Assembly (NCBI GenBank): GCA_034509925.1 | Contig: CM067526.1 | Location: 3,787,501-3,851,500, forward strand | Direction of reading: 5' to 3' | DNA length: 64,000 nt | Source: Hirudinaria manillensis | Lineage: Eukaryota; Annelida; Clitellata; Hirudinida; Hirudinidae | Shown here: positions 43,117 through 56,600 of the stretch, piece by piece | Layout of the letters: every line of letters begins with the position of its first letter | How positions within the stretch are numbered: the first letter of the stretch is position 1 | Notes under the pieces: generated by a model | What the model saw: the letters and a program-made list of their open reading frames with translations, nothing else | Databases searched by the model: none | What the model was told of the DNA's origin: nothing | Position numbers and translations under genes: made by a program

Positions 43117-44427
43117 TTTTTAGAAGCTTGTTGAATTTTTATTTTCATTTCGATATTTCTCGCCACGTTAAGGAATGTTACCGTGGAAAATTGGGTATTT
43201 CTTACATCATTATAAACTTTTCCATAACTTTAAACGAAATTCTAAGGATGATTTAAATTTTAAACCATAATTTACACAAATTAAAATATAAACACTAAAA
43301 ATAAGAAAATAATTAAGTTAATTAAATTGTAAATTCCTAGTAAACAATGGTGGTTTAGCGGTGGTTATTGAAATCGGGACTAATTACTAAAAATGACACG
43401 CAATCATAAAATGGAAGAATTAAGAATATTATTAGGATTTTTCAAAATTAATTTCCTGCAAAAGTAATTTACATTAAGTATTTGATTATTAAATTATATT
43501 TTATGTTTTACTTTTAATTCAAAGATTGAACATTTGATGATCAATCAATCAGGTGTTTCTCATATTTTAAGAATTTAAATTTATTTACGAATTTCTTTGC
43601 AACTTAGTGAAGAAATAATCTTTAAAATGGTAAGAGATATAAATGTAGTAGGGCAGTTGGGTTAGATGGACGGATGCATGGAAGGATGAGTGGATGGATG
43701 GATTGTCGGAAGGACGGACTGGTTGTTGCTTGAAAAGAAAAGATTGCGTCTCAAATGACCTCAGTTTGAGACAGAAGGAAGCGAAGATGAAGGAGCTGAG
43801 GTAGTCCCTCGGGACACAAGATGGCTGACCTTATCAGTTGCTGGGCTTCTTAAAAGGAATTTATATTCTGAGTGATTGTAGTTGTTTATTTGCTTAAAAC
43901 CTATTAGGGTTGGTCATTTCATTTTTTTTAAAATATTACGTTAATAATTTAATATGTTAATTTTTAATATCGGGAGTTTAATTTATTTAGTATTTATTAG
44001 GGACAACCTTCGATTATCTAATGTTTATGTAGCTAATGATTATAGGTTACGTACATATTAAACATGCAATGTAAAAATGTATTGCTGCTGCTTTTAATAA
44101 ACTGATATTAAATTCTATTTATTATATTAAATAATGATGGTAAACTTAATAAATCTAATAAATACAAATAACGGAGGGGACTAAACAATTAATGTTTAAT
44201 AAATCGAAAAAATAAAGAAAATGCTGAAATCTTCTGAATAAACACGAACCTAAGCTCAAACTTACTTACTACTACAATTACGATTACAAATTACAGTTAT
44301 ACATTTACACTCATGATTTAATTCAGTTAACAAACAATCTAACAATAACAATCATCATCATTATCTTCCTAAACCGTTTATAATTATTTACAAATAAATT
44401 TATATTTCCCTACAAACAAAGAACAAA

Positions 44428-44592
44428 AAAAAATTATTTTCATTTTTCTCAGCCACATCAGCTCCATGACTTGCAGCCAACCAGAACACGGACACCTGCA
44501 ACTCCTGCTCCTATTGGTCGACCAGATTAGAAACGGTGCTGAGCTGAGGTTAGAGTAGGGTTCATTAGGTCAACCAAAGGTGATGAAAACTC
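44428..44592 (+). repeat. Second copy of the FoxF-proximal CCAAT module
   Basis: It aligns over about 140 bases with 48,840-49,000, in the same orientation and by eye near 80 percent identical. Shared blocks include CTCCATGACTTGCAGCCAA, CACGGACACCT, ATTGGTCGA and AGGTGATGAAAA. The first CCAAT is CCAAC here, while the inverted ATTGG is kept. No TATA box follows. Confidence 0.8.
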
Positions 44593-47500
44593 AGGGAATT
44601 CCATTTTGGAATATTTTATTTTTTAATTCATTGTTTTTGTCTGTTTTTCCCCATAATTTTGCGTTATTCTTCTTTTAAAACTTGTTGAATTATGTCTATT
44701 TATAACCACAATAACCCACTTATGTTCTACAAATGAAGCCGAAAGATTATCATTTAGCCTAAATCAAATAAATAAAAATAACAAAAAAAATAAAAATAAT
44801 AATAATAATAATAATAGCCTCAATAAAATTTTAATAAAAACAAAAGCATTGTTTATGATTTGAATTTAATATATTTCATTCAAAACAATTTAATGTCTCA
44901 AATTTTTTCATGGTTTCCGGTTTTTTTTTTTATTTTATTCGCTAGGTGTAGGACTTTCGAAAAGCTCTAAGAAAATTGTGTTAATAAATGAACAACGATA
45001 ATTTACGATTTAAAATAATGGTTTACTAAATTAATTAAATATAATTAATTATTAAATATAATTAAAATATAATTTAAAATAATTAAAAATAAATTTTAAA
45101 AATTCCATTTTTAAATAAGAAGGAAGTTTGTATTTCGCCATAGTAACTTTCAGCTGCAAAATAGACCAAATTTAGCCTTACGAAACTAACAGTACGAACT
45201 TAGATAATTATTATTCATTGACCAATTTTAATATTAATCATCTTTTTACAGATCATTTTATTTTATTACTAAGAAACCATGCATATAATGCTTTTTAGGC
45301 TTTGAATGTTACCATAATTATTATCTAATTGGAGCCTAAACCTATCGACGGGGAAATAATTTCTCGTGCTTATATCACAATATATCATATTATGACGTTA
45401 ATTATAATTATTAATTGTTGTTATATTTGTTGTTTTGAAAATTTAAAATTATATTATATTTTATTATATTATATTTTATTTTATTTTTACTTCCACCTCA
45501 ATTTCTTCCGTCAACTTTATTTTATGAATTAAAAACAATTAAAAACTCAATTATAACGTTCAATGTTTTCAACAAAGTAATTTTTGCGCGTATTTTCTGA
45601 CAAACCTCTTGCTGAATAATATAATAATATTAATAATATAGTAATAACAGTAATGATGGTGATGATGATGATGATGATGATAAAAGTTCTCAAAAAGAAG
45701 AGCAAAGAAATTGCAGTGTAAACAATGAAATACCTGCCGATAAAATATTCAAGCAAAAAGTTCTGGCAACGACTTCTAAAAAATCTCTTTACTTTCCACA
45801 TTTGGCCGTTGTAGTCGTCATCACTCCATTTAATCATCACCCTCATCATCATCATCACCATCATCATCATTTTCTTCATCACCTTCACCTTCATCATCAT
45901 CATCATCATTAAATGTCTGCGAAACACAATCGTTCAAGAACATTTTGTGACCTTCTGATGAACATCTGACGTGCCCATGACCGAAAGATTCGTAGGTATA
46001 AAAGCCAAATAAACAAGTTCAAAAGGGCTTTTGAATGTCTTTTAATGAGAGCAGCAACTGATAAGTTCAGCCATCTTCGGTCTCGAGGGACTGCCATGAG
46101 CCCTTTGAATGGAAAGTAATGTCATTGCACTGGGATTCCCACTTGGCTCGGGTTTAAAAATACCCTTTTGCATAATTTTTCATTAATTAGTTTTGAATTC
46201 ATTCTCAATTGTTTTAATAAACATTTTTCTGGAATATTTATCCACGTTCTTGGGTAGAAAATTCCTGATTTGTTTCAAATACATGTATGTCATTTGTATA
46301 AAGTTACACGAACGAATTTGCATGTTTAATATTACGTCTTAAAGATGTCTTAAAATTATAACAATATTCATAATTTTAGAAATTTTGACTGGAAATATGT
46401 TATGACATATAATATATATAAAGATGCTTCGTGGCTTATTTCAAAGCAATTATTTACTTTTTAAAGGCAATCCCGGTCCGAACATAGAAAATCTATATGT
46501 TTCATACAATTATACAAAATCTCCGAGGATTGCAGACAACGAAAACAAAGCACAGATTCGAATTATACACCAGGAGTGCAAAATACAAAGTCGGTTTCAA
46601 TGCAGACACATCCTGAAGGAAAAGCTGATGGAGCGGGAAATAATTTAGACTACGAGGCGTTTGAAGTTTTTCTGTTGTTGTAAACATTTGAAATCCTTCC
46701 AAAGATGTTTTGCATTCAATAATTTTCCAATGAGTTACGGTTAATTGCATTCGTTGGCAACAATTTACAAGATCAGGTCAACCCATCCAAACTTAGAAAG
46801 TGACATTTGATTGCTTCCGAAACTGTTTAACTCTTTTTCATTTCTGTTAATCTCCTTTTTCCTACATTCTTTATGGCGTCAAAGTGTACTGAATCTTGCC
46901 AATTCCTTTAAAGTACAAATCGTAGCTTTCACTTCATGCATTACCGTTCAAACAATATTTTCATTGTTGACTTTCAGGCCAGGAAAAAAAAACATCAAGC
47001 ACGAGGGGAGGAGTCTAAGCTCGAGGGCAGGTACATTGACTCGAGGAAGAGGCCTGTGATTGGTCGAGGCTACTGTTTATTCATGTCAAGCCATTCAGGG
47101 GAACTTTATTCAGAAGGCAATTAAGAAAATATGAGAAAGCCATTATGAAGGCCATTCATAGATTTTAAGCGTGCCACAGGGAAACAGCTACTGTGATGAA
47201 CTTTGGAGAGGAAGTGATGACGTCACGATCACGTGCTTGATGGAAAGATGGAAAGGCGCATGGATAGGTGGTTGGACGGGTGGATAGATGGATGGATGGT
47301 TGGATGGATGATCGTGACAGGGCGGGACAAATGAGGAAATTAAGACAGACTCGTTGGGGTGTGTGGTCCCCATTAGTCGATGGAGAGATTCGAGTGGCAG
47401 ACTTTGCGTCCTCGTGTGAACTTGATGCGATTCTCAGGCACCAGAAGGTGGGGGTTCTTTGTTGGAAGATCGTGATGAGAAGGAGGAAGATGAGGGAGAT

Positions 47501-48078
47501 GAAAAGATGACGAGGATGATGAAGATGAAGAGTATGGAGAGAGTCGAGACTGTTAAGGATGCATTGTCGCTACCATTCACGACTTTCGGTGCCCTTTCAG
47601 TAAAATTTAAAAAAAAAACTGAAACTTTAAAATCTCCTTATAAACCGATCCAATCCCAAGTCTTGTCTGTAGCAAGTTAATCTCATTTTGTTAACGAACA
47701 AAGGATAAGAATTAAAGCCACGTTTAAAAATTAGAACCGGTCGGCATTAGCGATAGTACTCCGCTCGAGTCTGAGAAGAGCAAACATCTCTGGGCGCCAA
47801 CTTGGGATTTTAATGTAAACAGGACAGGGAATAACTGGAGTAATGTTACAAAGTCTCTTTCTTTCCTGGCAACCTGTTGAAAAGTCCAGCACACCTGATC
47901 GTCCCTGAAACTGCAGAAACACGAAACCAGCGGTTCCTGTCCTGTCTGAAAATGTTCCTTCTTCTGCGGACGGAATCACAAGATGCCTGTCACAGACTGA
48001 ACATTCTAAACGCCATCAGAGAAAAGCCGAAAAGTTGCAGATGAAAGATTCAATCTTTTAGATCATCGATCCTTTTGT

Positions 48079-48218
48079 GGATGGATGGATGGATGGATGG
48101 ATGGATGGATGGATGGATGGATGGATGGATGGATGGATGGATGGATGGATGGATGGATGGACGGACGGACGGACGGACGGACGGACGGACGGACGGACGG
48201 ACGGACGGACGGATGGAT
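48079..48218. repeat. Compound (GGAT)20(GGAC)13(GGAT)2 array
   Basis: Perfect GGAT units switch abruptly to perfect GGAC units at 48,159 and back at 48,211. Confidence 0.97.
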
Positions 48219-48870
48219 GGGTGGAAAGATGAAATGATGAAGAACCAAGAAGAAACAATAGTAGGTCAGGAAAGACGTCGTTTGGCCTGCAACAACGTCC
48301 ATGATGGAGCGTCCACAGGCTGAAGACTTCCAGACAGTTTTACATCAGTTGCTAATTGCGCTATCAATTACAAGCTCCATCCTTTCCAATGGAACGTTCA
48401 TGAAAGGTAGCTTTTTATCGACACCTGGAATCCTTTGCATCGTCCATCATGTCAGTCTTTAACTTGATGATGATGAGGATGATGGTGATGATGATGATGA
48501 CGATCATGATGCTGACGATGTTGATTGGTGGAATGGTTTGATAGAGCGGAAAATTTCAATCAGTTTGGTGGCCTTCAACCGTTCTCAGCCACAGTCGTTG
48601 ATGAATTGAATGAATCTCAAAGGGATTCAAGCAGGCGCTAATGAGACTCGTCAATGGCACTCATTCAAACGTAAACTTTCACTTTTCAACATCGTCATCG
48701 CATCATCAAATTGTTCTCTTGTAAAATTTAAAACTTATCGTCAATCAATAAAAATGAATTTGAGGAAAAAGCCTACCGTGACTGTAAATTAAACAAATAA
48801 ATTTAATAAATTATGGTTAATGGATAACTTTTAACCGACAAAAAATTACTTTTCATCACTCAGAGTCACT

Positions 48871-49048
48871 GCGCCACCAGCGCGGCTCCATGACTTGCAG
48901 CCAATCAGAGCACGGACACCTACGAATCCAGCTCCCATTGGTCGACGCGATTAGAGATGCCGTCGAGGCGAGAGTGGGGTTACAAGAGGTGATGAAAATC
49001 CAACACTGGATCTCCAAATGGCATCACTTATAAGAGACGATATAAAAG
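48871..49048 (+). promoter_or_regulatory. Probable FoxF promoter: CCAAT boxes and TATA box
   Basis: CCAAT at 48,901 (GCAGCCAATCAG) and an inverted ATTGG at about 48,936 are followed by TATAAAAG at 49,041-49,048. This predicts transcription start near 49,070 on the plus strand. The patch is far richer in GC than its flanks. It lies about 1.6 kb before the FoxF coding start and is followed by a consensus 5' splice site. The CCAAT part is duplicated at 44,428. Confidence 0.6.
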
Positions 49049-49069
49049 AAATTGTTTACCTTATCTCAG

Positions 49070-49221
49070 CCCGCTTATCTCTTCCTTGAACATCGCCTGC
49101 GTCTGTTTTTGTGATTTTAACTGCTTCCAGAAGTCTTCCAGTGGAATATATTTATTTTTTCAAAAAACGTATTTTTATTCGGTATTTTTTCTTTCATTTT
49201 ACAATTCGCGAGGAAATCGAG
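49070..49221 (+). other. Probable untranslated first exon of FoxF
   Basis: The stretch from the predicted start to the splice donor GAG|GTGAGT at 49,222 contains no ATG. A matching acceptor with a long pyrimidine tract (TTGCCTTCACAG) ends at 50,645. The downstream leader (50,646-50,690) also has no ATG before the one at 50,691. This is inferred from signals only. Confidence 0.5.
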
Positions 49222-50162
49222 GTGAGTTGCTTGACGTTTTTGTGCTTTGTACGTGATTTAATCGAGCTCATCGTTCGTTAAAATGAAGGAGAATGACTTT
49301 AAAAATAGTGACTTCAAGACTAAAAGGGTACAACTTGACCCCTGAAATGACCCGAACGATGTCACATCACGTGAACTTTTGTCAGCAAAAGACTAATTTG
49401 GATGAGAAGGGAGAGAATTATTTGTTAATTTATTACCCAATTTTAGTTTAAGTTCTTACAATTTTCGTCGACCATTTTTTTGGCTTTTATGCTTTTTACA
49501 CCAAGAAATCAGTCACTTAAAGGGCTCAGTGACCTGGCCAGAAGGGCAATTTACCCCAGCTTGCCCTTCGGTTAAGCCAACCAATGATGCAAACCAATAT
49601 CTTTACCTTTATAGATATAGGTATACTGCCAGCCGAATTTAAAACCATTAATTCGTTCGATAATTATTAATTATAACTACCAATAGTTGAGAAATAGAAA
49701 AACAAGCATAGAAATTATAGAGGCGTGGCCTGTGGAGGCATGAATGACAAAATTAATTATCGTGAGAAAGAATTTGATATGTATCCGTGATTGTAAATTA
49801 TTTGCTGCTGATAAAAAAAAAACCCCAAAAGTTTCATCCTCGACTTCACCCAATGTGATGTCGTCATCACCATCATCATCACCGCCATCGTTATCATCAT
49901 TGCCATCATCATCTTCGTCATCACCATCATCATCTCCGTCATCATGGAGACATTTTGGACAATAAATCAATAAGTTGGTCCCTCCTAGTGAGAACAGATC
50001 TTGGATTTTCCATTATTTTCTGTATTCAATTTCGTAAATAATTCGAAAAATCTTTGAAATTTCAAATGGTGTTTCAAACGATTATCAGTGCAAATGATTT
50101 CAGTCAACACGTCGAGATATCGCCATCGCCGTCATTCGTATCACGATCACAATCATCACCAC

Positions 50163-50202
<40 letters not shown>

Positions 50203-50645
50203 GTCGCCTGTAACATCCGTTATTCGCAGTTGAATGAACACCGAACCAGTGCCTATTGATGCAAAACAGACCGACTAATTGCCACCGTCGAAGTTCTTTT
50301 CGAACTGAAAACTTTAAACTTTCTTACTCGTCTTCCGATCCTTGCATCGATGAATGAATTTTAAGAGATTTAAATACGTGCTGCGCGCCAGCTGGAAGCT
50401 GCATGAATTGTTGAATTGTTGATCTATCTAGTCTGTCAGCGGATTTTGGTTTTGCCGTCGAGACTTTATAAAGTTACAACAACAACAACAACAGCAGCAA
50501 CAACAACAGAGGTGTTGGTAATAGTAGTAACAATGGAGATGTTTAAAAGACGTTTGGCAGTTAATGCGAGAGGTTTTAAGACGGGGTCTTGCATTTCGAT
50601 GCGATGAAATGCGATTATGAAAGATATTTTTTCTTGCCTTCACAG
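49222..50645 (+). other. Inferred 5' intron of FoxF
   Basis: It holds TCACGTGA at 49,367-49,374, an ATC-type array near 49,860-49,945 and a (CAT)n array at 50,163-50,205. I see no coding sequence in it. Confidence 0.45.
50163..50205. repeat. (CAT)n microsatellite upstream of FoxF coding exon
   Basis: About 14 CAT units, nearly pure, within the inferred 5' intron. Confidence 0.95.
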
Positions 50646-50690
50646 CAACAACAGCAACATCAACATCGAGACAACAAAATCAACAACACA

Positions 50691-53600
50691 ATGCCCCTCG
50701 TCGAGACACACGACAGCAACGACAATCTTTCCAAACTCCGCGAGACTCCAGAAAGCAACTCCTATTGGAACACGGGAAATGGAAACATGTCCGGTGAATT
50801 TCAGAAACTCCATGACGGAACCAGCAACACCTATCCTTGTCCTAAAAACTCCAACATGACTCAGTACTGGAACTCGATCATGACGTCGGCATACCAGCCG
50901 ATCAGTCACTTGAGTTCGTCCTACGCCACTCCTCTGTACGCCTCGCTCTCGAATAATTCCAGTTCGGCCACAAACATGTATCACATCAACAACTCCTACT
51001 TGCAGTACTACCATCAGCACCACCACCACAACGCGCCCTACCACGTTCGCTTTCCTCAGGCCCAGTACCAATCGGAGATTACGCAGTACAACGAATTTTC
51101 GAGATCAGATCTCGAGGATCATCAGAATTCTCTCGACCACAGCAACTACCAACCTCAGTCGCCTTCGAATTTGAGCAACGAGACGTTTGTCGACAGGTGT
51201 CCGTCGCTGAAAAGCGAATCGTTCAATCAGCCTCACAACAACACCCTACTTTATCAGAATTCGATGGTAAAATCAGAAAATCTGGATAAAGACAAAGAAT
51301 GTTCAGACACCGGAGAAGACGAAGACGACGGAAGCGAAGACGAAGACGTAAATCTCTGCCATTCCGAACCTCAGAGTCAGGAATTCCCGGCCGGCAACAA
51401 CAGCGAAGCGATTTCTCCAAAAATCAAGTCGGAAACAGACAGCAAGTCGAGCGACGACGGCAAGAGTCCCGAAGACGAGAAGAAGGACGATTCAACAAGC
51501 TCCTCTCAAGGCCCTGCACGAAAGAACGAAAAGCCCCCGTTTTCCTACATCGCTCTGATCGTCATGGCCATACAGTCACATCCGGCCAAAAGGTGCACCC
51601 TCAGTGATATCTACCAATTCCTGCAGCAAAGATTTCCCTTCTTCAGAGGCTCTTATCACGGCTGGAAAAATTCCGTCAGGCACAACTTGTCCCTAAACGA
51701 GTGTTTCATCAAACTGCCGAAGGGTCTTGGCAGGCCGGGAAAAGGTCATTACTGGACTGTAGATCCATCGGCGGAGTACATGTTCGAAGAAGGTTCTTAC
51801 AGACGCCGTCCGAGAGGATTCCGACGAAAGTTGAAGGAGCCTTACAACGGCATGAGCTACTTCACACGTCAGACCAACCTTCGTCCCCAGGCTCCGTTCT
51901 CCCTTCCTCAACAGCCCGCCACGGGATACGACGGAGGCTTTCAGAGCAACGTCGTGGCGGTTCCACCCAACAGTTACCAGAGTCCGTCCTACGCCAGCCA
52001 ATATTCCTCGAACCCGTGTTTCTATCCCTACTACGCGACCAATCAGGTCGTGGGTAAATCTCACGAAACCCCATTCCAGTCCTTGAACGGCGATCAAGAC
52101 CTTCAACAGCATTTAAAATCAGGTTGGTGTGAAATTTGACCGTTAACTTGCGAATAGTTACAAATGAATCACTTCGTGAATCTTTCGTTTTGCATTTCTT
52201 GTTGACGACTTCTTGTTGATTGATTGATGGCACTGAACCGAGTTAGCTTTTCAGGCTTTCTGTCGTGGTTTGAATTATTATTAAAATAAATATCTTGATA
52301 CTTCCTGATGGATGACAGCACGTTGGTACACAGTCAGTAATGATTAATCTACACCCAATTATTACAAATAACGTTAGTAATTTTATGAGAAATGAATCCT
52401 TCATTAGTCCAGAATAGTTTCCTCTCCCTTAAGCTCGAAGCGAGAAATGCTAAGTGGGTGCTAATACGTCTTAATTGATATTTTAAATTCATATGGCCAC
52501 GTTTTGCTTCGGTAACAAAGCCTTAGAATAACAATCCTCTTGTTTTCTTTCGAATCGGACCAAAGAACTCCGGAGCCACTTAATTCGACTGCGGACGGAG
52601 ACTTCCATCTTGAATAAAAATCGTCTTTCATTCGATCGAATGAGTGAGAGACGGCAGTTGTCTCAACCGGTCTCGAGTTCTAATTAACTGTCCCCAAGTT
52701 GCCGTAGTTTCGTACGAATCGTGAGAGTTTTTAGCTATTTCTTAACCGGAGGGTGGGCCGAAAATCTTTCTCTTCCATTAATCAACTTGAACTTGAAGCG
52801 TCAATGGTTGGCGCCGTCCCAACTCCAGTGTGGCCCGCCCGACGTGGCCCTCCCAACGTGGCCCTCCTGTGCCTCGCAGTCCAACGACGACGATTTTCAC
52901 AATTGGGGAAAAAAAAATTTTTTTTTTATCAATTACGTAGTCATCATCGTCGTCTTCTTCTTTTTCTTCTTCTTCTTCATAAGGTTCTGTGCCGGTTTCG
53001 CGACTTTCCCAGTCCTCGACATGAGTTATGGTTGGCTTTGTTGTTGTGGAATTGAAAATTATATTTCCGCTTCTCTGGCGTGATTTGTCGTGGATCATTT
53101 TTATTCCCTTTCTCCACTATATTTTTATGAATTGAAGTTTGTTTTTTTTTTGGATTTTTTTAAAAAATTAAGTTGAACAATGTTCCAATTTTTTTTTTTT
53201 AATCAAGATGTTCGCACGGCTAGATTTTTGAATTAAAACCGTCATTGCAGACACATCACCAACGTCGTCGTCGTCGTCGTCCTCTCGGGGTGACGTTACT
53301 TCTGTCTCTAAGTGATGACACATTCATTCCTCCAGATTAGAATAAGAGCGAGCAGAAAAGCAATCTGTGTTATGATTTTTATGATTTTTTATGATTATTT
53401 TTATTATTATTATTGAGGTCCTTATTTTCGCCTTTCCCTCGTCGTGTGTGGTACATTCTTTCTCACGATTCCCATCGCTTGGCATGATGTATGGCTGGCT
53501 CGGGATTCTCCTCCTCCTCATTTTCTTTCACTCCATCGCTTCATTGTTCCTTCACTCGACTTTCTGGAGATTCGACGTCATCCTTTGGTACAGAAATTAA

Positions 53601-56600
53601 GGCACTTGAACCAGCACAATATCTTCATCATCATCACCATCATCATCATCGTCGTCGTCATCATCTCCCTCCCTCTCTCTCTCTTTCGATGTAGCCGAGA
53701 AATTTTCTTCTGATTGTTCGCTAAGAGCGATAAATAAAGTAAACACGTACGTCAAATAGCTTAATAGTCGATGAAGAAACTTTCGAGTTGGGCTCGGAGG
53801 ATTCGAATTTGTGGCCTCCTCGCGAGGCAAGAAAAACACGCGCGTGCGATGGTAACACGACACTCGCAACCAAGTCGAAACTCGACCGACAGCGAGCGAA
53901 GATTTTCCAATTTTTTTCGGAGTATAAAATGAATTTAATGCACGATAATCCTGTAAAAACAATCCAACAATAACACTGGCATTGTCTTCTCGAAAGAAAT
54001 CTTTGTGTTGATACCGTTGGAAATTAAGAGCTCCTTCCTTCTCCGTGCGATTGCTATTTTTTATTTATTTATTACGTTTCTACTCTTTTGTTTCAATCTT
54101 TAAAAATACGTGTTGAACGTGCGAAGGGAAGTTGAGTCTATGAAACTCATTAGTGATCTTCACGACCTATTTGTATCTCGAATTCTCTGCAAAACAGCGA
54201 AAAATTTCAGCCGAATTTGAGCCAGAGACCGAGTGTTCAGTATCTGAAATCGTTTTGGTCGACGCTGGGTGCAAAGTTCGCATTAGGATGTCACTTAGCA
54301 AATAACGTAAACATTGGAACTCCCGCCATCGAAATGACCTCCTCCTCTGCTTCTGTGGGACTTGTAAATTGTTCTTCCGTTCATTTAGGGTTTCAGGTGG
54401 AACTGTTCTTCTGTCAATGACCTGTCAGAATTTGCTTGATTGCCTCGCTAACTCGCTGATTCGTAAACATTTCCAATTGAATCGAACATTTGGCATCGGA
54501 TTGTTCCATTCGATTCGTAGATTGGGTTCCAGGTTTTAATTTACGCTGCGATCGGCAGCGGTTTTTAATTCCATTTTATTCTTAAATTACTGCACAAAAC
54601 CCACTTCAAACTGCGATCTGGAAAGCAATTTTAGCATCCACGGAAGAAACCTCGCTTCGAGATCCCAACTCGTAAATTATCCGACCGTTGAAGTCCAGGC
54701 AGAGAGAGATACTCGAAATGGGTGAGAGGAGGGCACCGATCATCCAGGCGGTAATTTGCCGCTTCATTCGTCACCTGCACTCGACGCTCGACTGGCAAAT
54801 TGACGGATTGATGGTGTCAAATTAGTCCTTCCAACGACGGATCTGTGGATTGGCAACGGAGAGAAAAATGCCGAATGTGGAGCGTCTGAAACTCTTTCCA
54901 GCGAGAATCGTTATCAAGGAGCGAGATGGCCGAGATCCGAGGGTAATCTCCGAGTGATCTTGTAACATAATATAACCAGATAGCCGAGACACGGAACAAT
55001 AACAATACGCATCCACGCTTGATTCTCGTATTCGAACAAATTTTTCCAACTTATTACCTCCCCTCGTTCTATTTACTAGTTGAACATCCTCGTTTCAAAC
55101 GATGATACTATGCCATTTAAATGCTTTCCATTTTCATTTTGCTTCGCAGAGTTTTGCACACCCAAGAACATCAATGCTTTTTGGCACTTGGAAAAAAAGT
55201 AATTTTAAAAACTTACCTGAAATTACTTGTCTTGCTAGTTCATCGTCTTTATGATAATTATTAAATAATAGAATAATTAATAATTATTTCTTAAAGTATT
55301 TTTAAAATTTAATTAGGCATCGTTTAAGTGATGCTAATCATCTTTTGCAAAATTAAATCTTGGCAGGGATGTAAGTCAAGTCGATTTCATCAACAGATGG
55401 TCCATGTGGCCATTAATTATGCCACCCTGATTCGCAAGGATATATTTTTTAAAACATTTTCTCCTTTTAAATCGTTTATTTAAACTTTTATTCAATAAAA
55501 CACTGCTGGAATATTTGCGAATATTTCCGGGATTTATTTATATTTTTCAATGAAAACACCTCGACATCGTAACACCGCCTTTCACAAATTTATCCATATA
55601 TCCTCTTAAACGTTGGCAGTTGTTTAAATGTTTAAAAAAAAATTAATTATTTCCTTCTTTAATACGTCCAAATAACCTGAAAGTCTTGAATCTCCCTGAA
55701 GCTAGAATCTATGGATGACTGAATGGAGTCGTTGTTATCAATTCTCCTGTCAGTGTGTAAGACAAGCCGCGCATAGGGTTGAAATGGGTCTGAATTATGG
55801 CCAGGGTTTAATATGATCCTTTCAGATAAGATATCTCTGCTCTGCCCACACCGTGGACTTCTTACAGATCCAAAGGTCGACCACGACCTGAACGGACATC
55901 TTTTTAAGTCCGGTCCATTAACAATGAGACCCATTATTCTAAGAGGCCGCATTTCCTCGGGCATCCTGCGATGTCCCCGGTGAATTGCAACGAAATGCCA
56001 AGGAAATGCGAGCGTCGAGTTGCGCCAAGAGTGAATTATGAACTGTGACTGACAAATTGTTTCGATGGTTGTCGGATTGACGTGAATGAGTGAAATCCTT
56101 TTCAACTGGTGTGGGGAGATGAGACAATTTGTCGGATGAGAATCGAGCAGAAATAACGCGATACGAAGTTCCTTTCAACTCTCAGAACGAACCCGTGCAC
56201 CGAATAAATACGAGTGAAGATTTTCAACCTCTCAAGATTCAGAGCTTCACAAGAATCCCAGACATCTTCCTTCGAATTCTCGTGCTCGTGTGTGGTCCCT
56301 GGGCGGAGTTTATCTAACCCGCTCCTCGTCACCTTTTGACCAATCGAGCACTTGACCCCGTGTCACGCTGTCGTCACGTGATTCGGAGCTCTTGAAGTAA
56401 ACTCCTGTCTCTGGTTTGATGCTATCAATGCCAGGCGTTGATCTGTTTTGTCGTCGGCTTGTGTAGCGTGTTTAAGTGATTTCATCGCGGTAGTTAGCAG
56501 TGAGTTGGTTGGTTGGTTGGATGGATGGATGGATGGATGGATGGATGGATGGATGGATGGATGGATGGATGGATGGATGGATGGATGGATGGATGGATGG

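Larger units (their letters stand above)
43117..48870. other. Intergenic region between vWA cluster and FoxF
   Basis: No gene is supported. The region holds degenerate GGAT-rich patches (43,670-43,700 and 47,240-47,310), ATC-type arrays near 45,655-45,680 and 45,840-45,910, a CRE palindrome TGACGTCA at 47,218-47,225 followed by CACGTG, the duplicated CCAAT module at 44,428-44,592, and the compound GGAT/GGAC array at 48,079. Confidence 0.6.

Noticed and set aside
48058-48323. HPSIHPSI / PSVRPSVR repeat frames on the minus strand and the plus-strand GWMD frame
   Set aside because: Artefacts of the GGAT/GGAC array.
50640-52233. Other-frame ORFs of 65-143 codons over the FoxF exon
   Set aside because: Shadows of the forkhead reading frame. 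Only the FoxF frame gives a known domain.
55659-56105. 148-codon minus-strand frame inside the FoxF intron
   Set aside because: No recognisable domain, ordinary intron composition, and overlapped by other short frames. It is more likely chance in a GC-richer, possibly regulatory stretch.
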